Source: Pseudomonas antarctica (GTDB taxonomy: Bacteria > Pseudomonadota > Gammaproteobacteria > Pseudomonadales > Pseudomonadaceae). Taken from it: a DNA stretch of 64,000 bases. The position numbers were made by a program, and so were the translations under genes. Where the stretch lies: positions 248,001 to 312,000 of the forward strand of contig NZ_UYXQ01000001.1 of assembly GCF_900624995.1 (NCBI RefSeq), written 5' to 3'. The notes below the pieces were generated by a model. That model was not told where the DNA came from. It saw only the letters and a list, made by a program, of their open reading frames with translations, and searched no databases. This document shows positions 52,182 through 61,951 of the stretch, one piece after another (the stretch's first letter is position 1; each line of letters starts with the position of its first letter).

Positions 52182-54459
52182 ACGCCTGACGCCGCTGCTG
52201 GCAACGGCGGCGGTGCTGGTGGGGTTGCGGCTATGGCCACATGCCCCGCTGGAACAGGCCGTGACCTCCTCGCGGGTGGTGCTGGCCGACGACGGTGCGT
52301 TGCTGCGCATGACGTTGGCAGCTGACGGCCAATACCGTTTATGGCTACCGCTTGCGCGCATGTCGCCTTCATTAGTCGAAGCCTTGCTGCTCAAGGAAGA
52401 CCGCAATTTCTACTGGCACCCGGGGATCAATCCCCCGGCGCTGCTGCGTGCAGCCATAGCCACCTACAGCGGTGGCCAACGCCAGGGTGGCTCAACCTTG
52501 AGCATGCAATTGGCGCGGCGCCTGTGGGACTTGAACACCCGCCAAGTGCCGGGCAAGTTGCAGCAGATGGCCTTGGCGCTGTGGCTGGAAGCGCGTTACA
52601 GCAAGCACGACATTCTCGAGGCCTACCTGAACCTGGCGCCCATGGGCGGCAATATCGAAGGCGCCGAGGCGGCCAGCCGGATTTACTTTGGCAAGTCGGC
52701 GGCGCAGTTGTCGTTGTCTGAAGCGCTGGCGCTGGCGGTGATTCCCCAGCAGCCGGGGCGGCGCGCACGCTTTGGGCCGTCGCTGCAAAACGCGCGGCTA
52801 CGCTTGATGGCCGACTGGCGTGAAACTTATCCACACGACCCACGCAACAACAGTTTGCTCGACTTGCCGCTGGAAGCGCGTAACCGTCAGCAGATCCCCT
52901 TTCTGGCGCCGCACCTGAGCGAACAGTTGCTTGCGTCACAGGCAGGTAACGAGCTCAACACCACCCTCAACCTGGCGCTTCAGCAATTGCTGGAGCGCCT
53001 GATCACCGGGTTTATCGCCGAACGGCGCAGCACCGGAGTGGAAAACGCCACGGCGATCCTGATCGACAGCCGCGACCAGAGCGTCAAGGCGCTGGTGGGC
53101 TCGGCGGATTACTTATCCACAAGCATTCACGGGCAGGTCAACGGCGTCTTGGCGCGGCGCTCGCCAGGCTCGACCCTCAAGCCGTTTCTGTATGGGCTGG
53201 CGCTGGATCAGGGCGTGATCCACCCGATGAGCATCCTCAAGGATTTGCCGAGTAACTTCGGCTACTTTCAGCCGGAAAATTTCGACGGCAGTTTTATCGG
53301 GCCGCTGACCGCTCGGGACGCCTTGATCCGTAGCCGCAACATCCCGGCGGTGTGGCTCGCCAGCCAGGTCAAGTCGCCTTCACTGTACGGCTTGCTGCAG
53401 CGCGCCGGCATCAAAGGCCTGCGCGGCGAGAGCCATTACGGCCTGGCCTTGGCGCTGGGCGGCGGCGAGATGACGCCGCAGGAGCTGGCGCAGCTGTATG
53501 TGATGCTGGCCGGCGACGGGCATTTGCGGCCACTGCGCTATTTGCAGGAACAGCCGCAATCTACCGGCCCCCAACTGCTCACACCGCAAGCCGCGTTTAT
53601 GGTGCGCGACATGCTGCGCCGCAACCCACGGCCGGATGGCTTGCCGGGCCGCCATTGGCGCACCGCGTGGAAAACCGGCACCTCCTGGGGTTTTCACGAT
53701 GCCTGGAGCGCAGGCCTGGTCGGCCCGTACGTGCTGGTGGTGTGGGTTGGCAACTTCGATGGTCGACCGAACCCTGCGTTTATCGGCGCCAAGACCGCTG
53801 CGCCGCTGTTCTTCCGCGTCGCCGATGCCCTCCCCCTGGCACTGCCCACGGTGGTGATAAAACCCGACAAGCCACCCGCCGGGCTGGTGCGCATTGATGT
53901 CTGCGCGGCCTCCGGGGAATTGCCCAACCGCTGGTGCCCGCAAACCCGCAAGACTTGGTACGTGCCCGGCGTCTCGCCGATACGTGTGTCCAGCCTGCAC
54001 CGCCCAGTGCTGATCGACACGCGCACCGGCAAGGCCGCGTGCCCGCCCTTCGATGCGCAATACACCCGCGAAGAAGTCTTCGAATTCTGGCCCAGCGACG
54101 TGCAGCGCCTGTACCGCGCCGCCGGCCTGCCCCGGCGCACGCCGCCCAACGTAATGAAGAACTGCCAACCCAACCGTGTCAGCGATCAGAGCGAAGCGCC
54201 GCAGATACGCTCACCGTTAACTCAAGTGAGCTATCAGTTACGCCTGTCCCAGCCGCAGGAAAGTATCCCGCTGAATGCCAACGCGGCCAGCGACGCAACG
54301 ACGCTCTATTGGTTCGCCAACCAAACGCTGATCGGCCAAGGCCCTGCGCAAACTACGCTGAACTGGCGACCGGGCAAGTCGGGGGAATACCGGTTACGGG
54401 TCAGTGATGATCAGGGACGTAGCGCGAGCCGGGGGTTGAAGGTGGAGTTTGTGCCGTGA
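52162..54459 (+). CDS. pbpC: Penicillin-binding protein 1C
   Basis: 765 residues from TTG at 52162, inside the end of the macroglobulin gene; AGG lies 5 bases upstream and no ATG precedes the conserved region. An N-terminal membrane helix leads into the GT51 glycosyltransferase (KEDRNFYWHPG, GGSTLSMQLARRLW) and a transpeptidase with SPGSTLKP (SxxK), SRN and KTGTSWGFHDAW (KTG). A C-terminal BiPBP_C domain closes the protein. All catalytic motifs are intact. The pairing with an alpha-2-macroglobulin gene is conserved from E. coli. Confidence 0.95.
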   Translation: MKLPSLKRLTPLLATAAVLVGLRLWPHAPLEQAVTSSRVVLADDGALLRMTLAADGQYRLWLPLARMSPSLVEALLLKEDRNFYWHPGINPPALLRAAIATYSGGQRQGGSTLSMQLARRLWDLNTRQVPGKLQQMALALWLEARYSKHDILEAYLNLAPMGGNIEGAEAASRIYFGKSAAQLSLSEALALAVIPQQPGRRARFGPSLQNARLRLMADWRETYPHDPRNNSLLDLPLEARNRQQIPFLAPHLSEQLLASQAGNELNTTLNLALQQLLERLITGFIAERRSTGVENATAILIDSRDQSVKALVGSADYLSTSIHGQVNGVLARRSPGSTLKPFLYGLALDQGVIHPMSILKDLPSNFGYFQPENFDGSFIGPLTARDALIRSRNIPAVWLASQVKSPSLYGLLQRAGIKGLRGESHYGLALALGGGEMTPQELAQLYVMLAGDGHLRPLRYLQEQPQSTGPQLLTPQAAFMVRDMLRRNPRPDGLPGRHWRTAWKTGTSWGFHDAWSAGLVGPYVLVVWVGNFDGRPNPAFIGAKTAAPLFFRVADALPLALPTVVIKPDKPPAGLVRIDVCAASGELPNRWCPQTRKTWYVPGVSPIRVSSLHRPVLIDTRTGKAACPPFDAQYTREEVFEFWPSDVQRLYRAAGLPRRTPPNVMKNCQPNRVSDQSEAPQIRSPLTQVSYQLRLSQPQESIPLNANAASDATTLYWFANQTLIGQGPAQTTLNWRPGKSGEYRLRVSDDQGRSASRGLKVEFVP

Positions 54460-54726
54460 TCAGCCTAGAGCACTGAGTAAGCGCAACACGCGTGGCGAGC
54501 GGAGCTCGGGATGGGATGCGTAGCAGCCCCGGAACCAGACACTGAGGTCCATCAGAAAAACCTCAGCGTCTGGATGGGGCCGGGCAAATGCATCAGGACT
54601 CTGCCATGGCCGCAATGATCGGCTGGTGTCCCGCCAACTCATCGTAAGCACTGCATAAACCCGACGTTCAAAGCGCTTTGCTGATCCCGGATGCTGTGCT
54701 CCCGATTCCCTCAGGAGCCAGCTCGC

Positions 54727-54894
54727 CATGATGCCAAAGTCGAAAAAGTGTATCTGCATCCCAAACCGGTCGACTTCCGAAAATCCATCGACGCCTTGGC
54801 TGCGCTGGTCGAGTTGGATATTGAAGTCGCAGTATTGGACCCCGTTTTTTTCGTTTTCCTCAACAAGTCCCGCAACCGAGTGAAGCCTTTATAA
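54727..54894 (+). pseudogene. IS66 TnpB fragment
   Basis: About 55 residues match the start of IS66 TnpB (DAKVEKVYLHPKPVDFRKS, then LAALVELDIEVAV and FVFLNKSRNRV). The normal protein is near 115 residues and continues after NRVKIL; here a stop follows NRVKPL. The usual MMRP start is also damaged. Not functional. Confidence 0.8.
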
Positions 54895-54980
54895 GGCTCG
54901 ATGGCTTTGACCTTTGGCCCAATCGCCCTCATCAAGTGTTGACGCGGCGATTCGTAGCCTGATTCGGTATATTCCGGGGC

Positions 54981-55099
54981 ATGAATTCCTTGTCCGAAAC
55001 CTTCCAGATGATCCCGTTCTGCTCAAGCAAATGCTTGGGCAGATGCTTGGGCAGATGCTCGACGAGCGTCAGTTGGATAAAGGAAAATTGTTCGGCTGA
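54981..55099 (+). pseudogene. IS66 TnpC N-terminal fragment with frameshift
   Basis: It begins MNSLSETF in one frame and continues PDDPVLLKQMLGQMLGQML in the next, so a one-base deletion lies at about 55004. A 12-base tandem duplication (CTTGGGCAGATG) repeats MLGQ. About 40 of some 500 codons survive. Not functional. Confidence 0.65.
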
Positions 55100-55148
55100 C
55101 TAAGCTCGCCACCCACCTTTAAGTCGGTGGGGTTTCTGGAGCGCTTAC

Positions 55149-55546
55149 CTAAGACCTGACCGACGGATACCTCGGTTAAAGCACACTGGGCGTGCATGCC
55201 GAAGTGAATCGGCCGAGGGTGTCGCGACCAGGAAGCGAATAGGAGGGAGACGTCTTGGGAAGACGTTCAAGAATTGGCGACCGTTTGAGTTAAAAACACG
55301 CCGATAAAGAATACGGCGTGCGGGTCACGAAGGTGGAAGCTGGCACTCCCCCTCACCCTGAACGTACCAAATAACTATAAATGGCCAATGCGTTGGGTTT
55401 AGGGATTGGCACGATCGGGAAGGGGACTAGCACTGGAGCTTGGTAGCATACCCGTGCAGTCGAAAGTGCCGTTGGGCAAAAAATTTATACAATGATCGGG
55501 TCCGTTATTACAGGTTCATAGATGATTGCCCAAGATAACGTAGACA
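55149..55546. other. Gene-free segment rich in small hairpins
   Basis: No convincing reading frame on either strand. Perfect stems follow one another: ACCGA/TCGGT (55159-55176), GCAC/GTGC (55181-55195), GCCGA/TCGGC (55198-55213), ACGTCTT/AAGACGT (55250-55266) and CACGCCG/CGGCGTG (55297-55320). It lies between an IS66 relic and a transferred gene. A structured RNA, an intron relic or an element end are all possible; I cannot name it. Confidence 0.4.
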
Positions 55547-56602
55547 TCATTCGTGTAGCGTGAAGTGATCATTGGGCCCCATAAAATGCGGGGTTTTCCA
55601 AGTAGTATCACGCAATGAGCTTTGAATGTTCGACTCCACGCCCATTAGCACCGCAAACAGTGCCATTCGAATCGGTATCCCATTGTCGGTTTGTCGAAAA
55701 ATGGCAAGTCTTGGATCGTTATCCAAATCCGTGCTCAAATCAAACGCTTCAGCGCGGCTGTCACGGGGCAGGGGGTGCATTACAATAACGCTGGGCTTGC
55801 AATATTTATCAATAAAACGCTTGTTAAGTTGTAACTCTGGAGAATAGTTATCGTCTTCACCCGCAGAGAACCGCTCTTTTTGGATGCGGGTGGCGTACAC
55901 GATGTCTATGTCACGCACATTGTTGTCCAGCACACTGAACTGCTCAATGATATTATCGCCATTTGAAACTTCATCCAGAATATAACTGGGCATCTGCAAG
56001 GCTTTTGGAGCGATCAGTGTAAACTTAAGACCTTTATAAAGAGATAACAGTTTTATCAGTGAGTGGACCGTACGCCCATACTTTAAGTCACCGACAAGAG
56101 CGATATGCGAACCATTGATATCCTTACCCGAACGCGACAACTCTTTTATTATCGTGTAAAGATCGAGCAGCGCTTGACTGGGGTGTTCGCCGGGCCCGTC
56201 TCCGCCATTGATAACCGGTAGGTTAGTGGCTCTAGCAAACTCAGCAACCGCACCTTTTTCAGGGTGCCTTAATACAATCGCATCCACGTAACCACTGATC
56301 ACGCGGCTGGTATCCGCGATTGACTCACCTTTCGCCATCGAGGACGTAGTAAACCCTGTTGTATCGCAGACGGCGCCACCCAGCCGACAAAATGCAGCCC
56401 CAAAACTAATACGGGTTCTGGTACTTGCCTCGAAAAAAAGATTCGCTAAAACAGCGCCCTCTAGAACTCTGCAAACTTTTTTACGACTGGCAACGGGCTT
56501 GAGTATGTCTGCATAATGAAAAAGAGCATTAACGCTCTCGAGTGTCATCTGACTAACAGACAAGAGCTGAGGTTTGTTTTCAGAAGAAATCAATAATGAC
56601 AT
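55547..56602 (-). CDS. Enteric-type aspartate carbamoyltransferase, extra copy
   Basis: 351 residues from ATG at 56602, with GGAG 7 bases upstream; the frame to 56653 is not needed. Active-site motifs of E. coli PyrB are all present: FFEASTRTRISF, the Lys of SSMAKGES, VLRHPEKG, GEHPSQALLDL, VGDLKYGRTVHSL, TRIQKER and HPLPRD. It therefore looks active. The resident Pseudomonas enzyme is a longer, PyrC'-associated type, so this is a foreign paralogue. Extensions of about 15 N-terminal and 30 C-terminal residues are unusual. No pyrI is adjacent. Base composition differs sharply from its neighbours: hand counts of single 60-base lines gave 30, 38 and 63% G+C. It stands alone in the attTn7 hotspot. 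Confidence 0.88.
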   Translation of the reverse strand: MSLLISSENKPQLLSVSQMTLESVNALFHYADILKPVASRKKVCRVLEGAVLANLFFEASTRTRISFGAAFCRLGGAVCDTTGFTTSSMAKGESIADTSRVISGYVDAIVLRHPEKGAVAEFARATNLPVINGGDGPGEHPSQALLDLYTIIKELSRSGKDINGSHIALVGDLKYGRTVHSLIKLLSLYKGLKFTLIAPKALQMPSYILDEVSNGDNIIEQFSVLDNNVRDIDIVYATRIQKERFSAGEDDNYSPELQLNKRFIDKYCKPSVIVMHPLPRDSRAEAFDLSTDLDNDPRLAIFRQTDNGIPIRMALFAVLMGVESNIQSSLRDTTWKTPHFMGPNDHFTLHE

Positions 56603-57128
56603 ACTGAAGCTCCAGTTGAATTTTGACGATTGTAATTGATGAAAAACCTGCATGCAATGGCAGTAAGGGTGCAGATTTTATTTTCTGCATGCCCCGTGGG
56701 TGTGTAGGCGCCACTCACACCTCATTGCCTCGCACTTTACGTTCACCTCCGGCGCGGATTAATATTAACTTCTGCAGCCGTGGTATTTCACTAATAACCC
56801 AAAACAGTAATGTTTTGGCCTGTTCATTAATGCGCTGTTCACGTCGGGCCAAAGTATTAAATAGGTTATTACTTGTTCAGCCAGAAACACAGTTAGGCCC
56901 TGTGCGCGTACCGCGCGCGCTCACAAGAGGAAAAAGGGTACTTACGACCACGCCCCGTATATGGCGATGCGCTTGCCAGATTACTCCTGAGACTGAGACG
57001 AAACAAAGCGGCAAATCCGGATGTAAGCGGCCACACAGGGTCTGCCACCACCGTCAGCGTGACGGTCGTCGCGCCCGGGTGATCCTGTTGACCCGCGTTT
57101 TTTTCTAGACGCGGGGGTAAGTCCTCCG
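56603..57128. other. AT-rich spacer upstream of the carbamoyltransferase gene
   Basis: No supported gene; the rightward frame 56623-57108 has no recognisable protein character. Perfect dyads lie at 56670-56689 (TGCAGA/TCTGCA, 8-base T/A loop) and 56799-56818 (CCAAAACA-GTAA-TGTTTTGG). A GC stem CCGCGT/ACGCGG lies near 57092-57113. The first two are candidates for control of the leftward carbamoyltransferase gene. Confidence 0.4.
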
Positions 57129-57301
57129 TGGTTCACTGCGCTGGATTATTTTCAGGGTCGCTTGATCAGTTCCATTAAGCGCCAACACTGGCATCAGGGA
57201 TGTCTGGAATTTCTCAAGGAGATCAATCGCGAAACGCCCAAGCATCTTCAGCTGCATCTGATCGTCGACAATTACGCCACGCATTAGCATCCAAAGTGGA
57301 G
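57129..57301 (+). pseudogene. IS630-family transposase fragment
   Basis: An open stretch reads TALDYFQGRLISSIKR, then CLEFLKEINRETP and LHLIVDNYATH, the central DDE region of IS630 transposases with the second Asp in VDNYATH. A TAG at 57285-57287 stands where Lys is expected before HPK, so a single base change stops the frame. Both ends are missing. Confidence 0.75.
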
Positions 57302-57591
57302 TCCGTGAAGCCATGATTTTTCAGGCAAAAGTCCCAATGCGATGCTTTCTGCAGCCGTTGGTACGCACCAGGTCGAGGAGATGCTTGTTCAGAATGCTGA
57401 GGGTAAGTGGTTGTGATCCTGCAACACACTCGATATGCGTAGACGTTGGTATCAACCTGTACTGTTGAACGTGGGTGCCAGTTGGGCAGCGTATTTCGTA
57501 AGTGTCAAAATACTCACTCAGCCGGCATGTTCGGCTGGCCGGTTTAGCCCCGCATCCATTGAGCCCGTGGTGGCAGAAAATTTTGTCTGGC
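57302..57591. other. Unassigned sequence between the IS630 fragment and glmS
   Basis: No frame with recognisable protein content. The leftward frame 57321-57596 is Cys-rich and looks random. I see no transposon end with confidence. Confidence 0.3.
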
Positions 57592-57660
57592 ACCACGATC
57601 CGCCTCCACGCTGTGTCGTGCTACTCCACCGTCACCGACTTCGCCAAGTTACGCGGCTGA
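57592..57660 (-). other. attTn7 position (end of glmS and downstream bases)
   Basis: Tn7-type elements recognise the last codons of glmS and insert about 25 bases past its stop, here near 57596-57598. The glmS end (NLAKSVTVE) is intact. Placement follows from established Tn7 biology; no Tn7 end is visible. Confidence 0.6.
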
Positions 57661-59453
57661 TCAACGTCTGTGCCTTTAAGCACAGCGACGTAGTACGACA
57701 GCAACTGCAGCGGGATGGTGTAGAGAATCGGCGACAGGGTGTCGTGGATGTGCGGCATGTTGATGACGTGGGTGCCTTCGCCATTGGTCATGCCAGCTTT
57801 TTCGTCGGCGAACACAATCAGTTGGCCGCCACGGGCGCGCACTTCCTGCAGGTTGGATTTGAGCTTTTCCAGCAGTTCGTTGTTTGGCGCGACGGTGACC
57901 ACCGGCATGTCATCATCCACTAGGGCCAATGGGCCGTGTTTCAGTTCACCGGCTGGGTAGGCTTCGGCGTGGATGTATGAGATTTCCTTGAGTTTCAGCG
58001 AGCCCTCCATCGCGACTGGGTATTGCGCGCCACGGCCGAGGAACAGGGTGTGGTTCTTGTCGGCGAACAGTTCGGCGACTTTTTCCACAGTGCTGTCCAT
58101 GGCCAGGGCTTCGCCCAGGCGGGTCGGCAGGCGGCGCAGTTCTTCGACCAGCGTGGCTTCAACACCTTCGGCGAGGGTGCCGCGCACCTGGCCCAGGGAC
58201 AGGGTCAGCAACAACAAGCCAACCAGTTGGGTGGTGAAGGCTTTGGTGGAAGCTACGCCGATTTCACGACCGGCCTGGGTCAGCAGGGTCAGGTCGGATT
58301 CGCGCACCAGCGAGCTGATGCTGACGTTGCAGATCGCCAGGCTGGCGAGGAAGCCCAGCTCTTTAGCGTTGCGCAGAGCGGCCAGGGTGTCGGCGGTTTC
58401 GCCGGACTGGGAGATGGTCACGAACAGCGTGTCGGGTTGCACCACCACCTTGCGGTAGCGGAATTCGCTGGCGACTTCGACCTGGCACGGTATGCCCGCC
58501 AGTTCTTCCAGCCAGTAACGCGCAACCATGCCGGCGTGGTAGCTGGTGCCGCAGGCGACAATCTGCACATTGCGCACTTTGGCGAACAGCTCGGCGGCTT
58601 GCGGGCCGAAGGCGTTGACCAGCACTTGATTCTGGCTCAGGCGGCCTTCCAGGGTGCGTTGCACCACGGATGGCTGCTCGTGGATTTCCTTGAGCATGAA
58701 GTGGCGAAATTCGCCTTTGTCGGCAGCTTCGGCGCCGTCGCGGTATTGCACGGCTTCGCGCTCTACGGAATTACCGTTGACGTCCCAGATCGCCACGCTT
58801 TCACGGCGGATGTCGGCGATATCGCCTTCTTCCAGGTACATGAAGCGGTCGGTGACCTGGCGCAGGGCCAGTTGGTCGGAGGCGAGGAAGTTTTCGCCCA
58901 GGCCCAGGCCGATCACCAGTGGGCTGCCACTGCGTGCGGCAACCACGCGGTCTGGCTGGCTGGCGCTGACCACAGCCAGGCCATAGGCGCCGTGCAGTTC
59001 CTTAACGGTAGCCTTGAGGGCGACGGTCAGGTCGCCGAGGTCCTTGAGCTTGTGGTTCAGCAGGTGGGCGATGACTTCGGTGTCGGTGTCCGAGGTGAAC
59101 ACATAGCCCAGGCCTTTGAGTTGCTCGCGCAGGACTTCGTGGTTTTCGATGATGCCGTTGTGCACCACGGCCAGGTCACCGGAGAAGTGCGGGTGCGCGT
59201 TGCGTTCGCACGGCGCACCGTGGGTTGCCCAACGGGTGTGGGCGATGCCGAGACGGCCGACCAGCGGCTCGCCGAGCAGGGCTTGCTCCAGCTCGCTGAC
59301 CTTGCCCGGGCGACGCATGCGCTCCAGCTTGCCGGCGTTGGTGAAGACGGCCACACCGGCGCTGTCGTAGCCACGGTATTCCAGGCGCTTGAGGCCTTCA
59401 AGCAGGATGGCGGTGACGTTGCGTTCAGCGACTGCGCCTACAATTCCACACAT
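57621..59453 (-). CDS. glmS: Glutamine-fructose-6-phosphate aminotransferase
   Basis: 610 residues, the normal length. It starts MCGIVGAV with the N-terminal nucleophile Cys after Met removal, has the glutaminase domain to about 240 and two SIS sugar isomerase domains ([28 protein letters not shown]). It makes glucosamine 6-phosphate for peptidoglycan and LPS. It is 10 bases downstream of glmR. Its 3' end is the Tn7 target, which explains the mobile-element debris beyond it. Confidence 0.98.
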   Translation of the reverse strand: MCGIVGAVAERNVTAILLEGLKRLEYRGYDSAGVAVFTNAGKLERMRRPGKVSELEQALLGEPLVGRLGIAHTRWATHGAPCERNAHPHFSGDLAVVHNGIIENHEVLREQLKGLGYVFTSDTDTEVIAHLLNHKLKDLGDLTVALKATVKELHGAYGLAVVSASQPDRVVAARSGSPLVIGLGLGENFLASDQLALRQVTDRFMYLEEGDIADIRRESVAIWDVNGNSVEREAVQYRDGAEAADKGEFRHFMLKEIHEQPSVVQRTLEGRLSQNQVLVNAFGPQAAELFAKVRNVQIVACGTSYHAGMVARYWLEELAGIPCQVEVASEFRYRKVVVQPDTLFVTISQSGETADTLAALRNAKELGFLASLAICNVSISSLVRESDLTLLTQAGREIGVASTKAFTTQLVGLLLLTLSLGQVRGTLAEGVEATLVEELRRLPTRLGEALAMDSTVEKVAELFADKNHTLFLGRGAQYPVAMEGSLKLKEISYIHAEAYPAGELKHGPLALVDDDMPVVTVAPNNELLEKLKSNLQEVRARGGQLIVFADEKAGMTNGEGTHVINMPHIHDTLSPILYTIPLQLLSYYVAVLKGTDVDQPRNLAKSVTVE

Positions 59454-59463
59454 GGTTTTTCTC

Positions 59464-60231
59464 CTAGATGATTGCCGCGCATATCAGCGTAATGCCGCGG
59501 GCTTGGATCTGGTCGCGGGCCTCAAGCGGCAGGCGATCATCGGTAATAAGGGTATGGACGCTGCTCCAGGGCAGTTCCAGGTTGGGGATCTTGCGGCCGA
59601 TTTTGTCCGATTCGACCATCACCACCACTTCACGGGCGACCTCGGCCATCACGCGGCTAAGGCCCAGCAATTCATTAAAGGTGGTGGTGCCGCGCTGCAG
59701 ATCGATGCCGTCGGCGCCGATAAACAGTTGATCAAAGTCGTAGGAGCGCAGCACTTGCTCGGCAACCTGGCCCTGGAACGAGTCGGAATGTGGGTCCCAG
59801 GTGCCGCCGGTCATGAGCAGCACCGGTTCGTGCTCCAGCTCGCTCAAGGCGCGGGCTACGTGCAGGGAGTTGGTCATCACCACCAGGCCAGGCTGATGGC
59901 CCAGCTCGGGGATCATAGCGGCGGTGGTGCTGCCGCTGTCGATGATGATGCGTGCGTGTTCACGCAAACGCATCACCGCTGCACGGGCAATGGCGCGCTT
60001 GTAGGCCGAGATGGGTTGGGCAGCGTCGCCCACCAACTCCTGGGGCATGGTGATTGCGCCACCGTAGCGGCGCAGCAACAGGCCATTACTTTCCAGAGCG
60101 GCCAAGTCCTTGCGGATGGTCACTTCCGAGGTTTCGAAACGCTTGGCCAATTCGTCCACGCTGACTTCGCCCTGTTCATTGAGCAAGGTCAGGATGTTGT
60201 GGCGTCGTTGGGGTGTATTTCGTTTCGACAT
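59464..60231 (-). CDS. glmR: DeoR-family regulator GlmR
   Basis: 255 residues. N-terminal DeoR helix-turn-helix ([20 protein letters not shown] then [11 protein letters not shown]) and a DeoRC sugar-phosphate sensor domain with [13 protein letters not shown] and [12 protein letters not shown]. It lies immediately before glmS on the same strand, and between glmU and glmS, matching P. aeruginosa glmR, which affects amino-sugar metabolism and antibiotic tolerance. It probably responds to an amino-sugar phosphate. Confidence 0.92.
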   Translation of the reverse strand: MSKRNTPQRRHNILTLLNEQGEVSVDELAKRFETSEVTIRKDLAALESNGLLLRRYGGAITMPQELVGDAAQPISAYKRAIARAAVMRLREHARIIIDSGSTTAAMIPELGHQPGLVVMTNSLHVARALSELEHEPVLLMTGGTWDPHSDSFQGQVAEQVLRSYDFDQLFIGADGIDLQRGTTTFNELLGLSRVMAEVAREVVVMVESDKIGRKIPNLELPWSSVHTLITDDRLPLEARDQIQARGITLICAAII

Positions 60232-60334
60232 GATGATCTTAAGTTTCGTTTCGAAAGATAACGAAGGTAATCAAAACCTATTGGCAGGAAATCGTCAAGC
60301 AGATCGAAAAGTCTTTTTGACACAACACTGAGCA

Positions 60335-60429
60335 AAATGTGGGAGCGGGCTTGCTCGCGAATGCGGTGTGTCAGTCAACTTTTCAGGGCCTGACCCGACG
60401 CTTTCGCGAGCAAGCCCGCTTCCACATTT
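60335..60429. repeat. REPIN between glmR and glmU
   Basis: AAATGTGGGAGCGGGCTTGC and its inverted partner GCAAGCCCGCTTCCACATTT enclose about 45 bases with further pairing (CTCGCGAA/TTTCGCGAG). A typical REP doublet. It lies just past the glmU 3' end and upstream of glmR. Confidence 0.9.
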
Positions 60430-60460
60430 GAACTGTGCTGATTTCGACTCTGTGGATAAC

Positions 60461-61828
60461 TCAGGTCTTCTTGATTTTGACCGGGCGTTTCCAACCGTCG
60501 ATGTTGCGCTGACGGGCGCGGGCCACCGCCAGTTGAGACTTATCCACATCCTGATTGATGGTGGAACCCGCAGCGGTGTTGGATCCGTCGCCGATGGTGA
60601 CGGGTGCAATCAGCGAGTTATTCGAGCCGATGAATACGTCCTCACCGATCGTCGTCTGATACTTGTTCGCGCCATCGTAGTTGCAGGTGATCGCACCCGC
60701 ACCGATGTTGCTGCGAGCACCGATGACCGCATCACCGAGATAAGCCAAGTGGCCTGCCTTGGCATCGTCGCCCATGCGCGCGTTTTTCAGTTCAACGAAG
60801 TTACCCACATGGGCCCTGGCGCCCAGCACGCTGCCCGGACGCAAGCGCGCAAACGGGCCGGCATCGCTGCCCTCGCCCATCACCGCACCGTCGATATGGC
60901 TGTTGGCTTTGATCACCACGCCTTTGCGCAGGGTGCTGTCCTTGATCACGCAGTTCGGGCCAATCACCACGTCGTCTTCGATGATCACACGGCCCTCGAG
61001 GATCACGTTGATGTCGATCAGCACGTCACGGCCCACGGTGACTTCACCACGCACATCGAAGCGTGCCGGATCGCGCAAGGTCACGCCTTGGGCCATGAGG
61101 CGTCGTCCTTCGCGCAGTTGGTAGTGGCGCTCAAGCTCTGCCAGTTGCTTGCGATCATTGGCGCCCTGCACTTCCATTGGGTCGTGGGGCTGCTCGGTGG
61201 CGACTAGCAAGCCATCACTCACGGCCATCTCGATCACGTCGGTGAGGTAGTACTCGCCCTGGGCGTTATTGTTGGACAGGCGGCTCATCCAATCAGCGAG
61301 CTTATTGGCAGGGACGGCGAGAATGCCGGTGTTGCCTTCGGTAATCGCGCGCTGCGCTTGAGTAGCGTCTTTGTGCTCGACGATAGCTGCGACCTTGCCG
61401 TCGGCGGTGCGCACGATGCGGCCATAGCCGGTCGGGTCATCCAGCTCAACCGTGAGCAGGCCCATCTGGCCGGGCACTACGTGCTTGAGCAGGCGTTGCA
61501 GGGTTTCCACTTCGATCAGCGGCACATCGCCGTAGAGGATCAACACGGTGTCGGCAGTGATGAACGGCACGGCTTGCGCGGTGGCGTGGCCGGTACCGAG
61601 TTGTTTGTCCTGCAACACGAAATTCAGGTCATCGGCGGCCAGGCGTTCACGCACCACATCGGCGCCGTGGCCAATCACCACGTGAATCCGCTGCGGGTCC
61701 AGTTGCCGGGCGCTGTGGATAACATGGCCGAGCATGGAATTGCCCGCGACCGGGTGCAGCACCTTCGGCAGTGCCGAACGCATGCGGGTGCCCTGGCCTG
61801 CGGCGAGAATGACGATTTCAAGAGACAT
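60461..61828 (-). CDS. glmU: Bifunctional GlmU (acetyltransferase / uridyltransferase)
   Basis: 455 residues, normal length. N-terminal pyrophosphorylase signature [21 protein letters not shown]-GlcNAc site YGDVPLI and GNTGILA. The C-terminal left-handed beta-helix has the acetyltransferase residues in [11 protein letters not shown] and [13 protein letters not shown]. It makes UDP-N-acetylglucosamine, two steps after GlmS. A strong terminator separates it from atpC. Confidence 0.98.
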   Translation of the reverse strand: MSLEIVILAAGQGTRMRSALPKVLHPVAGNSMLGHVIHSARQLDPQRIHVVIGHGADVVRERLAADDLNFVLQDKQLGTGHATAQAVPFITADTVLILYGDVPLIEVETLQRLLKHVVPGQMGLLTVELDDPTGYGRIVRTADGKVAAIVEHKDATQAQRAITEGNTGILAVPANKLADWMSRLSNNNAQGEYYLTDVIEMAVSDGLLVATEQPHDPMEVQGANDRKQLAELERHYQLREGRRLMAQGVTLRDPARFDVRGEVTVGRDVLIDINVILEGRVIIEDDVVIGPNCVIKDSTLRKGVVIKANSHIDGAVMGEGSDAGPFARLRPGSVLGARAHVGNFVELKNARMGDDAKAGHLAYLGDAVIGARSNIGAGAITCNYDGANKYQTTIGEDVFIGSNNSLIAPVTIGDGSNTAAGSTINQDVDKSQLAVARARQRNIDGWKRPVKIKKT

Positions 61829-61886
61829 GAATGGCTACCAATCCTGGGCGGTCCGGCTTCAGACCAGAGAAGTGTTTTGCTAAAAA

Positions 61887-61917
61887 AGAAAAAGGGTAGC
61901 CGAGGCTACCCTTTTTA
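61887..61917 (-). terminator. Rho-independent terminator of the atp operon
   Basis: AAAGGGTAGCC-GA-GGCTACCCTTT forms an 11-base perfect stem flanked by A- and T-runs. It lies 35 bases after the atpC stop, upstream of glmU, and could work in both directions. Confidence 0.9.
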
Positions 61918-61951
61918 ATCAATCGCGCATGATGTACGACGGCGTAGCCGC

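Larger units (their letters stand above)
54477..55148 (+). mobile_element. IS66-family relic
   Basis: Left end GTAAGCGC at 54477 and right end GCGCTTAC at 55141-55148 are perfect 8-base inverted termini of IS66 type. Only 672 bases remain of a family usually about 2.5 kb, with tnpB and tnpC fragments inside. The 8-base flanks (AGCACTGA and CTAAGACC) do not match, so the target duplication is lost or an end has moved. Confidence 0.75.

Noticed and set aside
55106..55137. CCCACC-TTTAAGTC-GGTGGG hairpin as an IS200/IS605 right end or guide-RNA scaffold
   Set aside because: It lies inside the IS66 termini and no IS605-type TnpB gene is nearby; a simple stem is not enough.
54469..55156. Target-site duplication around the IS66 relic
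   Set aside because: The flanking octamers AGCACTGA and CTAAGACC do not match.
56623..57108. Rightward frame of 161 codons
   Set aside because: No domain, random-looking composition, no good ribosome site, and it crosses the carbamoyltransferase promoter region.
57321..57596. Leftward Cys-rich 91-codon frame downstream of glmS
   Set aside because: No recognisable family, no clear ribosome site, and it lies in insertion debris at the attTn7 position.
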